The position numbers were made by a program, and so were the translations under genes. A DNA stretch of 64,000 nt. Source: Mrakia gelida. Its lineage: Eukaryota; Basidiomycota; Tremellomycetes; Cystofilobasidiales; Mrakiaceae. Of this stretch, positions 53,070 to 64,000 are shown in pieces. The notes under the pieces were generated by a model. It did no database searches. It was given only the letters and a program-made list of their open reading frames with translations, and was not told the origin of the DNA. Location: the NCBI GenBank assembly GCA_024345305.1, contig BRON01000001.1, forward strand, positions 2,232,001-2,296,000, in the 5' to 3' direction. Each line of letters opens with the position of its first letter. Position 1 is the first letter of the stretch.

Positions 53070-55299
53070 ATGCCGACCAAAACTCGAGCAGCTCCCTCCT
53101 TCCTCCCTCAACCACCCACCATCTCACCTCTCCTCACTCCCGCAATGTCCACTTCCATCCTCGCCACTCCTGTCACCTTCCCTATCTCTGGGAAGACTGC
53201 TCCCAATCGGTGAGTCGAGCCTCGCCCCTTTCAATGTCCTCGGTCTTCTTTCTCTCGACTCTTCGAGTCGGAACTTGGGCTTCTCGCTGCAGAGGGAGTC
53301 GAGCTTCGGAAGAAGTCCTCGAGACGAGCCATCCAGGGTGCTCTACGACCGAGAGGGCAGGAAATGGTGTGCTGAGCTCGAGCTGGCCTTCGTCTTCTTC
53401 GCTTCCCTCGCCTCGCCTCGCTCCCGCTCTTCTCTTCTTCCCAGATTCTTCAAGTCCGCTATGACCGAGCGGCTGTGCACTTGGGATCAGGAGAACGAAG
53501 ACCTCCGAGGCAAGCCTACTCCCGAGTACCTCGAGCTGTATGACCAGTGGGGAAAGGGCGAGATCGGAATCATCACTCTTGGTTTGTTCGAGTTTCTTTT
53601 GACTCGACGCCTCGCTTCTTTCCATCTCTTTGGACTTCGAGCTGCAGTACTGACTTCATATCTTGTCCTTCTCTTATCAGGTAACCTTCCAGTCGATAGG
53701 ACTCATCCCGAGGCCAAGAAGAACGCGATTATCGACAAGCGAAACGTGAGCGACGCGTCTCTTCCTCCCTCTTTTCGCTGCTCTCAGCCTTTTGTCCTCA
53801 ATCGGACCACAAAGATGCGCATTCTGACTCCTTCCCTCTTTTGCTTCGATCGAAATGCAGTCCTGGGACGCCGTCGCCGCCTTCAAGCCTGTTATCGCTG
53901 CTGCTAAAGCGCACGGATCTTTAGTCATCGGGCAGCTCACTCACGGAGGTCGACAAACCTCCCAGGACGTCAACCCTCATCCTGTCTCCTCGTCCGATAT
54001 CCAGAACCCTCCGTCTATGGGTATGGTGGTAAGTCGAGACTCCGTACGTCGTCGCGACGCGACTCGAGCTGACTTTTCGTTGTTTTCGTTTTCAGTTCGC
54101 CAAACCTCGCCCTATGACGGTCGCTGAGATCGACGACCTCGTCGACTCCTACGGATTCGCCGCCGAGACTCTTTACAAAGCTGGAGCCGACGGAGTTCAG
54201 CTTCACGCTGCTCACGGTTACTTGCTTTCTCAAGTGCGTTTTCGTCTCTTCCTTCGACGGGTCGTCTCTCTAAGCTCACCTGCTCCCTTTCTTTCCTTTC
54301 CCTTGCACCAGTTCCTCTCTGGTCGAGTCAACAAGCGAAACGACGACTACGGAGGCTCGCTCGAGAACCGATCTCGAATCGTCTTCCGAATCTTCGACGA
54401 GATCAAGCGACGAGTCCCCGTCAACAACTTCCTTCTCTCCATCAAGATCAACTCCGCCGACTTCGCCGAGGGAGGGTTCACCGATGAAGAGTGTGGTACG
54501 ATCGCCGTCATGCTCGAAGCTGCAGGTGTCGAGCTGATCGAGCTTTCTGGAGGAACCTACGAGTGCGTACTGTGTTTCATCTTTCTCGCGTCGACCGCGT
54601 TCTTCGTCGCCCGATCTGACGCGAGCGGTTTCCTTTCCTTCTGACAGGACTGGAGGATACTATTCGTACAAGAAGGACTCGACTGTGAAGAGGGAGGCCT
54701 TCTTCATCGAGTTCGCGGATCGAATCCGTTCGTTCCCTCCTCCTTCTTCTTCTCGACTCGTCCCGTCCTCGTCAGTCGGTCCCTGACGCTTCCTCCTCTT
54801 CACTTCCCTCTCTCCAGGACCTACTCTCAAATCCACGAAGCTCGTTGTCACTGGAGGTTTCCGATCCAAGGCTCCCATGGAAGGAGCCATCGCTGGAAAG
54901 TCTTGCGACTGTGAGTGTTCTTCCTTTCCTCGGTTCGACGCGTCTCGAACTCTCGCTCACTTCCTTTCCCTTCTTCTCAAACAGTCATCGGTCTCGCTCG
55001 ACCATTCACCGCCGAGCCCTTCTTCTGCCGAGACCTCCTCTCCGGAGCCATCTCCCAAGCGAAGGAGAACAAAGTCGTGAGTCGCATCTCGTCTCGACGA
55101 AAGCAGATCAAGTCGCGATCGCGACGAAGCTGACTCCTCCCCTCCCCCCCGTCCTTGCTTCCTTCACCAGAACGACCCCGATCAAACCCAATCCTCGCTC
55201 TACCAGATCCACGCCATCTCGGAAGGCGAGCCCATCCCCGACCTCTCGTCCCAAGCGGTCGTCGACGTGTTGATGAAGGAGAAGCGAGGACTCGCCTAG
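53070..55299 (+). CDS. NADH:flavin oxidoreductase / old yellow enzyme-like (FMN, TIM barrel)
   Basis: The start ATG is at 53070 (AAAA-ATG); the first exon reads MPTKTRAAPSFLPQ and includes TPVTFPISGKTAPNR. The core follows over about ten exons: FFKSAMTERLCTW, LYDQWGKGEIGIITLGNLPV, SLVIGQLTHGGRQTS (FMN/substrate), AETLYKAGADGVQLHAAHGY with the H-x-x-H pair, and LSQFLSGRVNKRNDDYGGSL with ENRSRIVFRI. The phosphate-binding end reads KLVVTGGFRS and VIGLARPFTAEPFFCRDLL. Stop TAG 55297-55299. This is the bacterial-type NADH oxidase branch rather than yeast Oye2. Likely a cytosolic ene-reductase; physiological substrate unknown. Confidence 0.88.
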
Positions 55300-55672
55300 C
55301 TTTGGCTGCTCCCGTTTGGTTGCTTTTAGATGGGAAAGAACATACAGATCCGTCCCCCTTTGATATATATGTGTGTGTGCTGCTTTCATGGTGTCTGAGA
55401 AGCAGAAGGGTTCGCGACGCACTTTCTAGACGCGTCGGGGGTCGAGATCAAGGTTCAACAGATGTTTGCTCTCGCTTTTTCGCGTCGAAATACGATGTGA
55501 TGTACTACGAGGCATGTCTACCAGTCAGCGAGCAGTTTTCCCTTGGCTTTGTTGATGAAGCAGGAAGAAGACGCGTGCAAACTCCGCGGTCGCCACTTTG
55601 GGCGAACGTCGAAGCTCGAAACGGACGACGCGAGCTGGCCTCAACCACCCTTCCCCTTCCTCTCAGCCAACG

Positions 55673-58542
55673 ATGGAACCTCTCCCCCTCTACACCCCTC
55701 TCCTGACCTCTCTCCTCTCCCCTTCCAGCCCACCCCCTGAAATCCCCCACGTCTCCTCCCTCCTCTCCCTCCAAGCCTCTCTCGACACCTTACGGACGGC
55801 CGCCACCCGACAACTGATCCTCCTTCGTACGGGGAAAGAACGGGTAGATGCGCTTCGACAGCGAGATCTGACTCGAGAGAGGGTTGCGAAGGAGAAGGAG
55901 CGTGAGAAGGAGAAGGAGAAGGAGAAGGATCGATTGAGGAAGGAGAAGGAGAGGCAGAGGAGGGAAGTAGAGAGGGATGAGAGGGAAAGGGAGAGGAAGG
56001 AGTCCATTCAGGAGCAGAGGATGGCGAGTGGGCAGGGAGGGAAGGGAACGAGTAGTGATGGTGGGAGTGGGAAGGGTGCTGGGGGAGCTAGTGCGAGTGG
56101 CAGTGCGAGTGCTCGGAAGGGGATGAGTGCTGCCGGAGAGGTCAAGATGGAACAAGGTCAGCTCCTTCCTCCTTCCGCCCGTTCGTTCCAAGCTCACATC
56201 GTCCCCTCGTTCTTCGTTGTAGATTCAACAGAGTCCACCTTACCCATCGCATCAACGAGTACCCTCCCACCACCCCCACCAACAACTACGACTGCCGCTC
56301 AAGAGGGGACGGAGGAGGTGGAATCCGACGGGTCAGACGTCGCTCTTACTCAGCATCGCAAGTGAGTCCATCGTTCTCTCTTTCTCTCGTCCGCTTCGTT
56401 CAACCAGAACTGACTTCATTTTGCCCTTCGCGCCCACAGGAAGAAGAAGAGAAAGCATGGATTGATCACCAGCGACGGGGAGAGCGAGAGGACTGGAAGG
56501 GCTGGGAGTGAGGACCCTGGTGAGCTCGAGCTTTCGTTTCTCCTTCTTCGAGAGATCGCGCCCATGCTGACTTCTTCTCCCTTCGTTCTTTTCGTTCAAG
56601 CCACTCGAGATCGCTCAGTCAGTATATCAGCACCACCTCCAGCACCACCACCAGCAGGTGTCGTCGCCCCCATTCGCCCAAAGATCAAGCTCTTTACCTC
56701 TTCTCGAGTTCGTCCCACCATTCCCCTTCATCAATCGCGTCTTTCCCTCCCGTACTCACTGCTCGCCTTCACTTCGTTCACAGCGCTCTCCCTCTCCCCT
56801 GCACTTCATCCCAACACCCTCCGTCCCCTCCAACATCGACTTCAGCCTCGCCACTGGAACTCGCTCTCTCGTCCCTACTCGACCTCCCGTCCCAGCTCCT
56901 CCCATCCCTGGACCGATGAACCAGTCCGAGGTCAACGAGGACTTCAGCAACGTCAAGGCTCCTCCGAATCAAGTCATCTTTGGAACGTTCTGGCAGGGGA
57001 TCGAGCCGTACGTGAGACAGATTGGCGAGGAGGATCTGGCGTTCTTGAAGGGGTATAAGGTCAGTTTCGTCTCGCGTTTTCGGTGCACTTCGTCGACAAA
57101 CTTCGAGAGCTGACCCTCCTTTCTTTTTCGTCGACTTGTCGCGTTCTCAGGACGAAGACACAGAACCCTACGTCCTCCCACCTCTCGGGAAACCCTACCT
57201 CGGAGTCTGGGAAGAAGAAGATCGACTCCTCTCCCTCGGTCTCCCTCTCCCTATCATCTCCTCAACAGCGAACACCCCTTCCTCCCGTCCAGGCGTCAAC
57301 AACCAGACCGCGAGCCCGAACAAGGTGCTCGACTACCCGCGGATGTCGAGGAAGGAGTACGAGTTCGACTCGAGGGATCTGAAGGAGGAGGATCTCGTGG
57401 TGGAGGATAAGGGAGCAGGACCCTTGACGGAGAGGGTTGTGAGTGCGCTGTTGGCGGCGAGGGAGGAGGCGGATGCGCCGATTGGGTTTGGGAGGGCGGT
57501 GAAGGAGGGAGGGGAGGGGATGGAGGTTGATGAGACGAGTGGAGGAGGAGGAGGAGCGGGAGCTGGTGGTGGAGGAGGGGAGGAAGAGGAGGGTTGGGGA
57601 GGGCCGATGGATCCTGGACCTGAGAGACTTGGGATGGGAGATATGGAGGCGAGGATGAAGAAGGAGTTGCAGGCTGTCGGACTCTTGGGCGACGAGGAGG
57701 TGAGTCTTTCTCCTTTCTTTGGGTTTGGAGACGCGTTCTTGTTTTCGCCTCGCTTCGGTTCGCTGACTCTTTCTCATCTTTTCCTACTCTCTTCTCTCTT
57801 CTCTGTACTCACTACCTTCACCATCCACCTCTCCCTTCGTCCCTCCCTCGCCCACCCACCCACTCCCAACCCTCCCACTTTTCCTACGCCTCAGATCGAC
57901 TGGTCCCAACGCGCCGACGACGAAATCTCCACCTCCCTCCGTCAAACCCAACGCCTCCTAGCAACCCAAGTCTCCCTCAACTCCACCCGTCGAACCACCC
58001 TCCTCTCCATCGCCCAAGACCGTCTCGCCTACGCCGAGTACCTCCAGTGCCTCGAAGGGCTCGACCGCATCATCGACTCCGGCTGGCACAAACGTCAACG
58101 TCTCCTCCAACGTCAACAGAAGCGGAAGGAGAACACCAAGCCTGGAGGACTGGGTGGGCTTACGGGAGCGAGGGAGAGGGAGAAGGAGGAGAGGGAGAAG
58201 GAGCAGAACAGGAAGATTGGGGAGGCGTTGAAGGTCGCGATTGGACGGAGGAAGAAGTTTGTGGAGTTTGTTGGGGGGGTGTTTAAGAGGGCGGAGGTGG
58301 AGGAGACGCAGGGGAGGTTTTGGGGGTTGCCGAGGGAGAGTGTTTACAAGAGTCTCGGCGAGGCGAAGGAGGGTGGGGAGGAGAAGGAAGAGGCTGGGGA
58401 GGCGAGTGGGAGTGGGACGGTCGCTGAGGAGGAGGCTGATGTCGCCGGGGAGGCTGATGCTGCTGCTGAGATGACGGCGGTGGTGGTGGAGGAGTCGAAG
58501 GAGCGAGGAGACGAGGCGATGGAGGGGATCGTCGTAGAGTGA
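55673..58542 (+). CDS. NGG1: SAGA/ADA histone acetyltransferase subunit Ada3/Ngg1
   Basis: Ada3 links Ada2-Gcn5 in SAGA-type HAT complexes. ATG 55673 begins MEPLPLYTPLLTSLLSPSS. A long Lys/Glu/Arg coiled coil follows (KEKEREKEKEKEKDRLRKEK), then disordered Ser/Pro sequence. The conserved Ada3 part is NQVIFGTFWQGIEPYVRQIG with EEDLAFLKGYKDEDTEPYV and LPPLGKPYLGVWEEED. The C-terminal helical domain has QRADDEISTSLRQTQRLLAT, LNSTRRTTLLSIAQDRLAYA, YLQCLEGLDRIIDSGWHKRQ and a charged Ala/Glu-rich end. Stop TGA 58540-58542. About six exons. Family assignment rests on the FG-WxxI--Y and DRL-Y-EY--CL--L blocks. Confidence 0.82.
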
Positions 58543-59011
58543 GCGACCAGCTTCGTCTCGAAGCGTCTTCGGTTTTCGTTCTCCTTCTTCCCGCTCGGAC
58601 GCTCTTGTCTTTTTCCTACATACTTACATAACGATCTTGAACGCTCTTTTTTCTTCTCATCTTCTTTCGAGTCACTGGCTGACGAGCTCGCTGGGTCTGC
58701 TCGCCAGTCGAGAGAGGCGGCTTCCTTCCCTCGCGTCCGCTTTCTCCCTTTCCTCTCTCTCTTTCCCACCATCACACACCTCGAAGAAACAGAACACAGA
58801 AAACATTCATTCTAACCTTCGCCCAACTCCCCTCTCTCCTCCCTTCCATCTCCTTAAGATCTCCCCTCCTGCTCCTCCTGCTTCTCTCTCCCTCCTGAGC
58901 TCCTGATCCCTCCTCCTTATTGCGGAGTGCAAGCGAGATCGAGCTTCTTTTCGTGCGTTCGTTCGTAGATTTTTAAATGGGTATCGGATGGGTTGAGTCG
59001 GTGGGGTTGAT
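58543..59011. other. Convergent intergenic region
   Basis: This pyrimidine-rich 3' spacer lies between ADA3 (+) and LSM8 (-). No gene was seen. Confidence 0.6.
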
Positions 59012-60071
59012 TTAGAACGCGACGGGGTCGACTGAGGAAGGAGAGGGCGGAAGAGAGGTTTAGGTGAGCTCGAGCGAGACGAGAGAACAAGAGATGAGAG
59101 ATTGCACTCACTGGGATCAGCACGGGCAGCTCCAAAGTCGAAGGTAGCTTCCAGGTTGGGGTCGGTCTCTGCTATCAGGGCGCTAGAGGGAGGAGGGCGA
59201 ACGGGAGGGAAGGGAAGGGAGAGGTCAGCTTGAGCTTTGGAGGTTCGGCAGCTGCGAGGGGACGAGGGGTTGGTAAACAGGATAGAGGAGCGACGTTGAG
59301 CGATACATGTATGCATCCAGATCGTTCTTAAGCACTCCAGACAGCACCAGAGGCTCGCAGAGGGAAGAAAGCGTTGAGCTCGTCCTCCCGACGTCGAGGT
59401 CGAGCGTCCCTTCCCTCCTTCCTTCCCCACTTCGACCCTACCTCGCGCCCTTCCAGCAGACAATCAACATGGAAACGACGAGTTCTGACTCACATGTTGT
59501 CTCCCCTGATCATGTAGAGTCCTAGAGGGACCATCTCTACTGGTTCATCCGTCGAGAAGACTCGTTCCACGGCTGAAGCGAGGATGATGTTGGTGTGAAG
59601 GTCGTAGCCTTTGAAAGAGCCCTGTAGAAGAATGAGAATCGAAGCCAGAGAGGGGGCGAATACGAAGATCAGTATGAGCGATAGAGATGAGGAAGGAGCA
59701 GAGGCTGATAGACGAGGAGAAGGGCGTGAAGGTGAAGGGAAGGAGAAAGGGAAGGGAGGAAGGAAGAGGGAACGAACCGAGATTAGACGACCATCGTGCA
59801 GGAGGACTAGCACTTGTTCTGAGCGATGAGAAAGCCGAAGAGGAGAAAGAGTCAGTTCTCGCTCGAGTGGGGGTATAGGAAGCGATCCGGGGATGGATAG
59901 AGAGAAAGCAAAGGCGAAGGGATCCATCTCGACGTCAGCGTCCCTCTCGACCCCCTTCTTCCTCCCCGACTGCTGCTTCCTTCCCAGCTTCAGCTCCTTC
60001 AACCAACGCATACACGTAGAAGGAAGAAGAAGAGTGTACTTACGATCCACGTACTTCTCCAGAGTGCTCAT
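59012..60071 (-). CDS. LSM8: U6 snRNA-associated Sm-like protein LSm8
   Basis: This subunit defines the nuclear Lsm2-8 ring on U6 snRNA. ATG 60069-60071 gives MSTLEKYVDR. The next exon gives VLVLLHDGRLIS (Sm1, with the D-G-R RNA-binding turn), then GSFKGYDLHTNIILASAVER and VEMVPLGLYMIRGDN (Sm2, with R-G-D-N). The C-terminal exons read IALIAETDPNLEATFDFG and AARADPIDPVAF, to TAA 59012-59014. The length (about 95 residues) and the 'AETD...LDFG..RADP' tail match LSm8 rather than LSm1. Five exons; the intron below 59778 uses GTTCGT, and exact alignment of DGRLIS-GSFKGYD with the family confirms that donor. Confidence 0.9.
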
Positions 60072-61464
60072 CGAGGTGGATGGGGAGAACGCAACGCTTC
60101 TCGAACGAGCTCAAAGCAAGTCGGCGACGCGAGCTCGCAAGAGTCGTTTCAAGGATATAAAACCTGTAGAAAAAACTTCGGACGCGGGGAAACAGATATA
60201 GAGTTCCTGGGAGATATCATGAAGTCGTGCGAAAGTTTGCTTGCGGAAGGCGAGGAGGTTACGAGACCGAGAAACGTTGAACCTCGAGCCAAGTCGAGCT
60301 CACCGTTTTCGACTCCTTCTTCTTGCTTCGAACGACCACTCCCGCCTCTCCAGATATTCTTGAGCCTGAGCTGATCATCTTATGCACTGTTTCATCACTC
60401 ATGGTGTATGCTCCTTCGATTGTTTGGTGCGAGGAGAGCGAGCAGGACGGAAGAAACCAAGACGTCGAGGCCGTTGTCCTCCGCCGACTCCCAGCTCGAC
60501 TTTGGTGAGCAGCATCCCTCTCACTATGCTCCTAGAGCTCTTCGCAAGCTATTATGTACACTAGGAACTGACTGACATACTCTTTCCTGCGTTCGAAGGC
60601 CGTTCGGAGGCACTGAGGTGGGGACAATGCAGGATCTGGCGTTCGTTCCTCCGCGAGCTCGAGCTCAACTTCTCTCTTTCTTCTGCTGCGTCTTCGTGCC
60701 TTTACTGGACTGACGAAGCCTGTGTGATCTTTCTACAGTCGATATCTAAACTCCTGGCTGACATTAGTTTCCCCTGCACTCGGTTTCAGGACCTGCTGGC
60801 CGCTCTCTTCGAGCTCGTTGGGAGAGCGAGTCGTCGCTGCTCTTCTCGAAGGTCTCCTCGGTCCTTTCGCTCTTCACTCGAGATCTAGAGGCCGAGCTTT
60901 GAAGCAGGCGCTTCCCAGCAAGTTTCAACTCCGCTTATCGCAGTAGTTTCTCGACTCTTGACCCTGGCCGGAGCTCGAGCTCGGAAGATCCGGTCGAGCT
61001 GTGAGTCTTCCCTCCCTCCCACCCCCCCCCTCTCCTCAGCGCTCTCGACACCAAAGACCTCGACAGTATGACTGACCCCTTGCCTTCCACTCACACTCCT
61101 CTACAGCTTCCCCAGATCGCAGGCAATACCCTCGCTCTCCCTCTCCGAAGACGCGTCTCCCTCGTTCCGGTCCGCGTCCTCGTTGATTAAAAGTCGAGGA
61201 CCTCGCTCGATTTAGAACCACCTTTCTGGCAGATCTCTTTCGGCGAGGTGCGTCTCGTTTCGGCGTCCGTGGTGCGTCACACACGTCTTCTTTTCTTCCC
61301 ACGGGAAAGGAAGGCAAGGGAAGGGCTGAAGCACAAACGAGGGTGGGCTGAACGAACCCCTTCTTTTTCTCTTCTTTTTCCAACCCAAACCCCCACGGTC
61401 CACCACCTAACCACCACACTCTTCCCCCTCCCCCTTCCCCTCCCCCACTACTTAATCCTCAGCC
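60072..61464. other. 1.4-kb region without a resolved gene
   Basis: Plus-strand splice-like signals occur (GTGAGC at 60505 with CTGAC and GAAG near 60600; CTACAG near 60739; TTTCAG near 60790), and one frame is open across parts of 60600-60880. No start-to-stop model or family could be built. The 3' part is the pyrimidine-rich leader of the permease at 61465. Confidence 0.35.
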
Positions 61465-64000
61465 ATGGATACAGAAGAGAAGAAGATCGACACCTCAGGT
61501 CAACACATCGAGAACTCGCCGTCGCGAGAGCAGGAGGTCGTCGTCGCCGACGAAGGCGAAGGGAAGGAGGGCTTCTCGTTCGCGAAGCTCTTCCAGAGGA
61601 AGGACAACTCGGCTTTCTTCCAGGAGGCTCTCGACAAGTATGGAGAGGAGGGATCTATCGACCCTGAGGTTGAGCGACGTCTTGTCCGCAAGCTCGACCT
61701 CTCAATCATCCCAATTTTGGGAGTGAGTCTCGTTTTCCCCTCGGTCGTCGACCCTCGTTCTCCTCGGTCCACGTTGCTGACGAACCTGGCCTCGTCGATG
61801 TCTACTTCAGTGCTGCTATGTCTTCTGTGAGTTAGGCTTTCTCTCGCCGTTCTGGGCTCAGCAAGGAAAGCTCGAAGGCTGACTTTCTCTTTCCGCTCCG
61901 TCTCTCGAACACAGACTGTGAGTCTCGACCGAAGCTTCCCTCGCTCGACATTCTCGAGCCGACAACAGCTTGTATACTGACGCTTCGAGTCGACTTTGAC
62001 TACTACAGACATCGACAAGACTACGCGTGAGTTCTCGTTCTCGACTTGCGATACCCACCTCGTCTCTCTTCGTCTCTTCTCTGACCTTCGATCTCGTCTG
62101 TTCCCTGATCTCAGTCTCCTACGCCGCCATCTTCGGACTCAAAAGCCCTGCGCCTCTCGGATTGGGACTCGTCGGCACTGAGTACTCGTGGTTGAGCTCG
62201 TGAGTGCATCGCGTCGACTCTCCCTCTTCGGTCTGCGCCGTCGCTGACCCTGGCGCCTCGCCTTGCTGCCCGTTACTCTCAGTGTCTTCTACTTCGGATG
62301 GCTGGCCTGGGCTATCCCTTCTAACTTGATCCTTCAGGTATGCACGCTCGAGAGTTGAGCAGAACGAAAAGCTCGACGCGACCGCTGACCGACCTCCCGT
62401 GTCCGTCGCGTTCCCTTCCTCTTCGCAGAAATTCCCCGTCGCTACTTACCTTGGCTTCAACATCTTCCTTTGGGGAGTTCTCCTGTGTGCTCAGTAAGTG
62501 GTTTCGATCTGCCATCAAATCGAACGTAAACGTGCGAGTCGACCAAGGAGCTCGGGCCGACAACCTCGTTTCTTCCTTCTTCCAGAGCTGCCTCCAAGAA
62601 CTTCGCCACCCTCATGGTCCTCAGGTTCCTGTCCGGAGCTGCCGAAGCTATCGCAGATCCCTCGTTCATGCTCGTCACTTCGATGTTCTACACCAGGCGA
62701 GTTCGCTTTCCCTCCTCTTCGTTTCGTCGTCGCGTCAACTTCTCCTGATCGTCGCCTCTTCTTCGTCCTCTGCACCAGAGCTGAGCAGCCCTGGAGGATC
62801 AGTGCCTGGTACATCTTCAACGGTGTAGGAACAGCCGTCGGTGGGCTCCTCGGATACGCGATTGGAACGATCAACGGAGCTCTCGCTTCGTGGCGATACG
62901 AGTGAGCAACGACTCAACTTCGGGTCGCCCTCGTTCTCGCTTTCGCCCGTGCTGACCTTCCGCTTCTCTTCTCCAGGTTCATCATCATCGGAACCATCTG
63001 CGCTGCATGGGGAATCTTCATCCTCTTCTTCCTTCCCTCCTCGCCTGCTACATCGATCTGGTTGACCAGAGATCAACGACTCATCGCTATCGCTAGACTG
63101 AAGGGAAACCAAGTGAGCCGGCTTGTCCGCACCCTCTCACCAGCCTTTTCACGTAACTGACCTCTCTTCTCGAACCCTTCAGACGGGAATCGAATCGAGA
63201 GTTATCAAGATGCACCAAATCCGGGAGGCCTTCATCGACCCGAAGACCGTGAGTTCGAGCTCTCGACGCGTCGACCTGTCTGGCTCGAGTTCGAGCTCAG
63301 CTCATCTCTTTCTCTCTCCCTCGCAGTACCTCTTCTTCCTCCTCGGTTTCGTTGGAAACATCCCCAACGGAGGAATCTCGAACGTGAGCGCTTCCTGCTT
63401 CCTCTCTCTCTCACGAGCTCGAGTGAGACGAAGCGCTGACATCTTCGGCTCGTCGACGCGTCCGGACCCAGTTCTCCACCCTCATCATCCAGGGCCTGGG
63501 ATTCAACACGCTCAAGACCGCACTTCTTGGAATCCCTCAGGGTGCCTTCGTCGTATTCTGGATCGGATCCGGCGCCTACCTCAACAGCAGACTCCCTGCG
63601 AATTCGCGTACCATCGCGGCCCTCCTCTACATGCTGCCAACGATTGGAGGAGCACTGGGATTCCTTCTGGCCCCCAGTGACGCATACGTCGGAAGGTTGG
63701 TTGCTTTCTACATGACCGTGAGTGTGCTTCGTCGAAGAAGAGCTTGTCGAACGAACGAACGAACAACTGACGACAACGCGCTTACTTTTTTGGGCTCAGG
63801 GATCCTGTTCGTGGCTCTCTTCCAATCATCCACCACTTCACTAAGATGCGACTCGCAGCTGACATGCCATCTCATATGTTTTCCAGACCAAGCTACCTTC
63901 GTTCTCTCTCTTTCGCTCATGTCAGTCACCACACGACGGACGCATCGATTTCGAGCTTCGACTGACTCGCTCGCGTTTCTTCTCCAGTACCTCAAACGTC
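61465..64000 (+). CDS. Dal5/allantoate-permease family transporter (anion:cation symporter, MFS), 3' end outside window
   Basis: ATG 61465 begins MDTEEKKIDTSGQHIENSPS. The pre-TM motif VERRLVRKLDLSIIPIL is followed by CCYVF-YY-IDKTTLSYAAIF, the family's TM1 with D-K-T. Further segments: GTEYSWLSSVFYFGWLAWAI, KFPVATYLGFNIFLWGVLL, LMVLRFLSGAAEAIADPSFM, WRISAWYIFNGVGTAVGGLL, FIIIGTICAAWGIFILFFLP, then the cytosolic loop (RVIKMHQIREAFIDPKTYLF), GFVGNIPNGGISN, and GALGFLLAP. Family members carry allantoate, nicotinate, biotin, pantothenate or similar acids; substrate cannot be read from sequence. TM1 is assembled from a 16-nt exon, a 3-nt exon (61915-61917) and an 18-nt exon (62009-62026). The gene runs off the window. 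Confidence 0.85.

Noticed and set aside
1..64000. CRISPR arrays, bacterial operons, ribosome-binding sites
   Set aside because: The sequence is eukaryotic nuclear DNA with spliceosomal introns; no regularly spaced repeat array was seen.

Overview
The window is nuclear DNA of an intron-rich basidiomycete yeast, probably of the Microbotryomycetes (Rhodotorula/Sporobolomyces-like). The evidence is dense single-copy genes on both strands, many introns of about 34-140 nt with GTGAGT donors, a CTGAC branch site and CAG acceptors, strong preference for C or G at third codon positions, and the protein families found. This lineage call is an inference; no rRNA or marker gene is present.

Layout, left to right. 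1-1711 is the 3' part of a kelch-repeat gene. 2339-5237 (-) is kinetochore NUF2. 5.5-7.8 kb is a crowded stretch with one well-resolved 131-residue gene (6938-7790) preceded by a poorly resolved gene whose stop overlaps its start. 8305-10678 is the AMPK/SNF1 beta subunit. 11184-12358 (-) is a secreted protein. 13559-17159 is a siderophore-iron transporter of the major facilitator superfamily. 17462-18433 (-) is a hemerythrin-like protein with an in-frame stop. 19174-19783 (-) is unknown. 20204-24250 is the PtdIns(4)P 5-kinase Mss4/Its3. 25437-28135 (-) is a homeodomain protein of the HD1 mating-type class. 28.2-30.2 kb is unresolved, and this is where an HD2 partner would be expected. 30178-32698 is a monocarboxylate-type transporter with an apparent frameshift.

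32965-41224 (-) holds two tandem bZIP-related genes. The downstream one carries a complete 5.7-kb Ty1/copia retrotransposon inside an intron. Then come two tandem small membrane-protein paralogues (42480-43554, -), the delta-9 fatty acid desaturase OLE1 (44042-46567, -), a GNAT acetyltransferase (47305-48330), a GH31 alpha-glucosidase (48578-52847), an NADH:flavin oxidoreductase (53070-55299), the SAGA subunit ADA3/NGG1 (55673-58542), LSM8 (59012-60071, -), and the 5' part of a Dal5-family permease (61465-64000).

Genes are not grouped by pathway. They are housekeeping and signalling genes with their own short promoters. The most notable points are the young copia element (identical-looking LTRs, 5-bp target duplication, a primer site matching an internal part of tRNA-Lys(CUU), gag and pol joined in frame across one TGA), its insertion exactly at the branch point of a host intron, the HD1 gene without a visible HD2, recurrent microexons (two of only 3 nt), and a recurring GTTCGT splice donor. 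Exon boundaries were read by eye from splice signals and reading-frame phase and have not been checked against transcripts.
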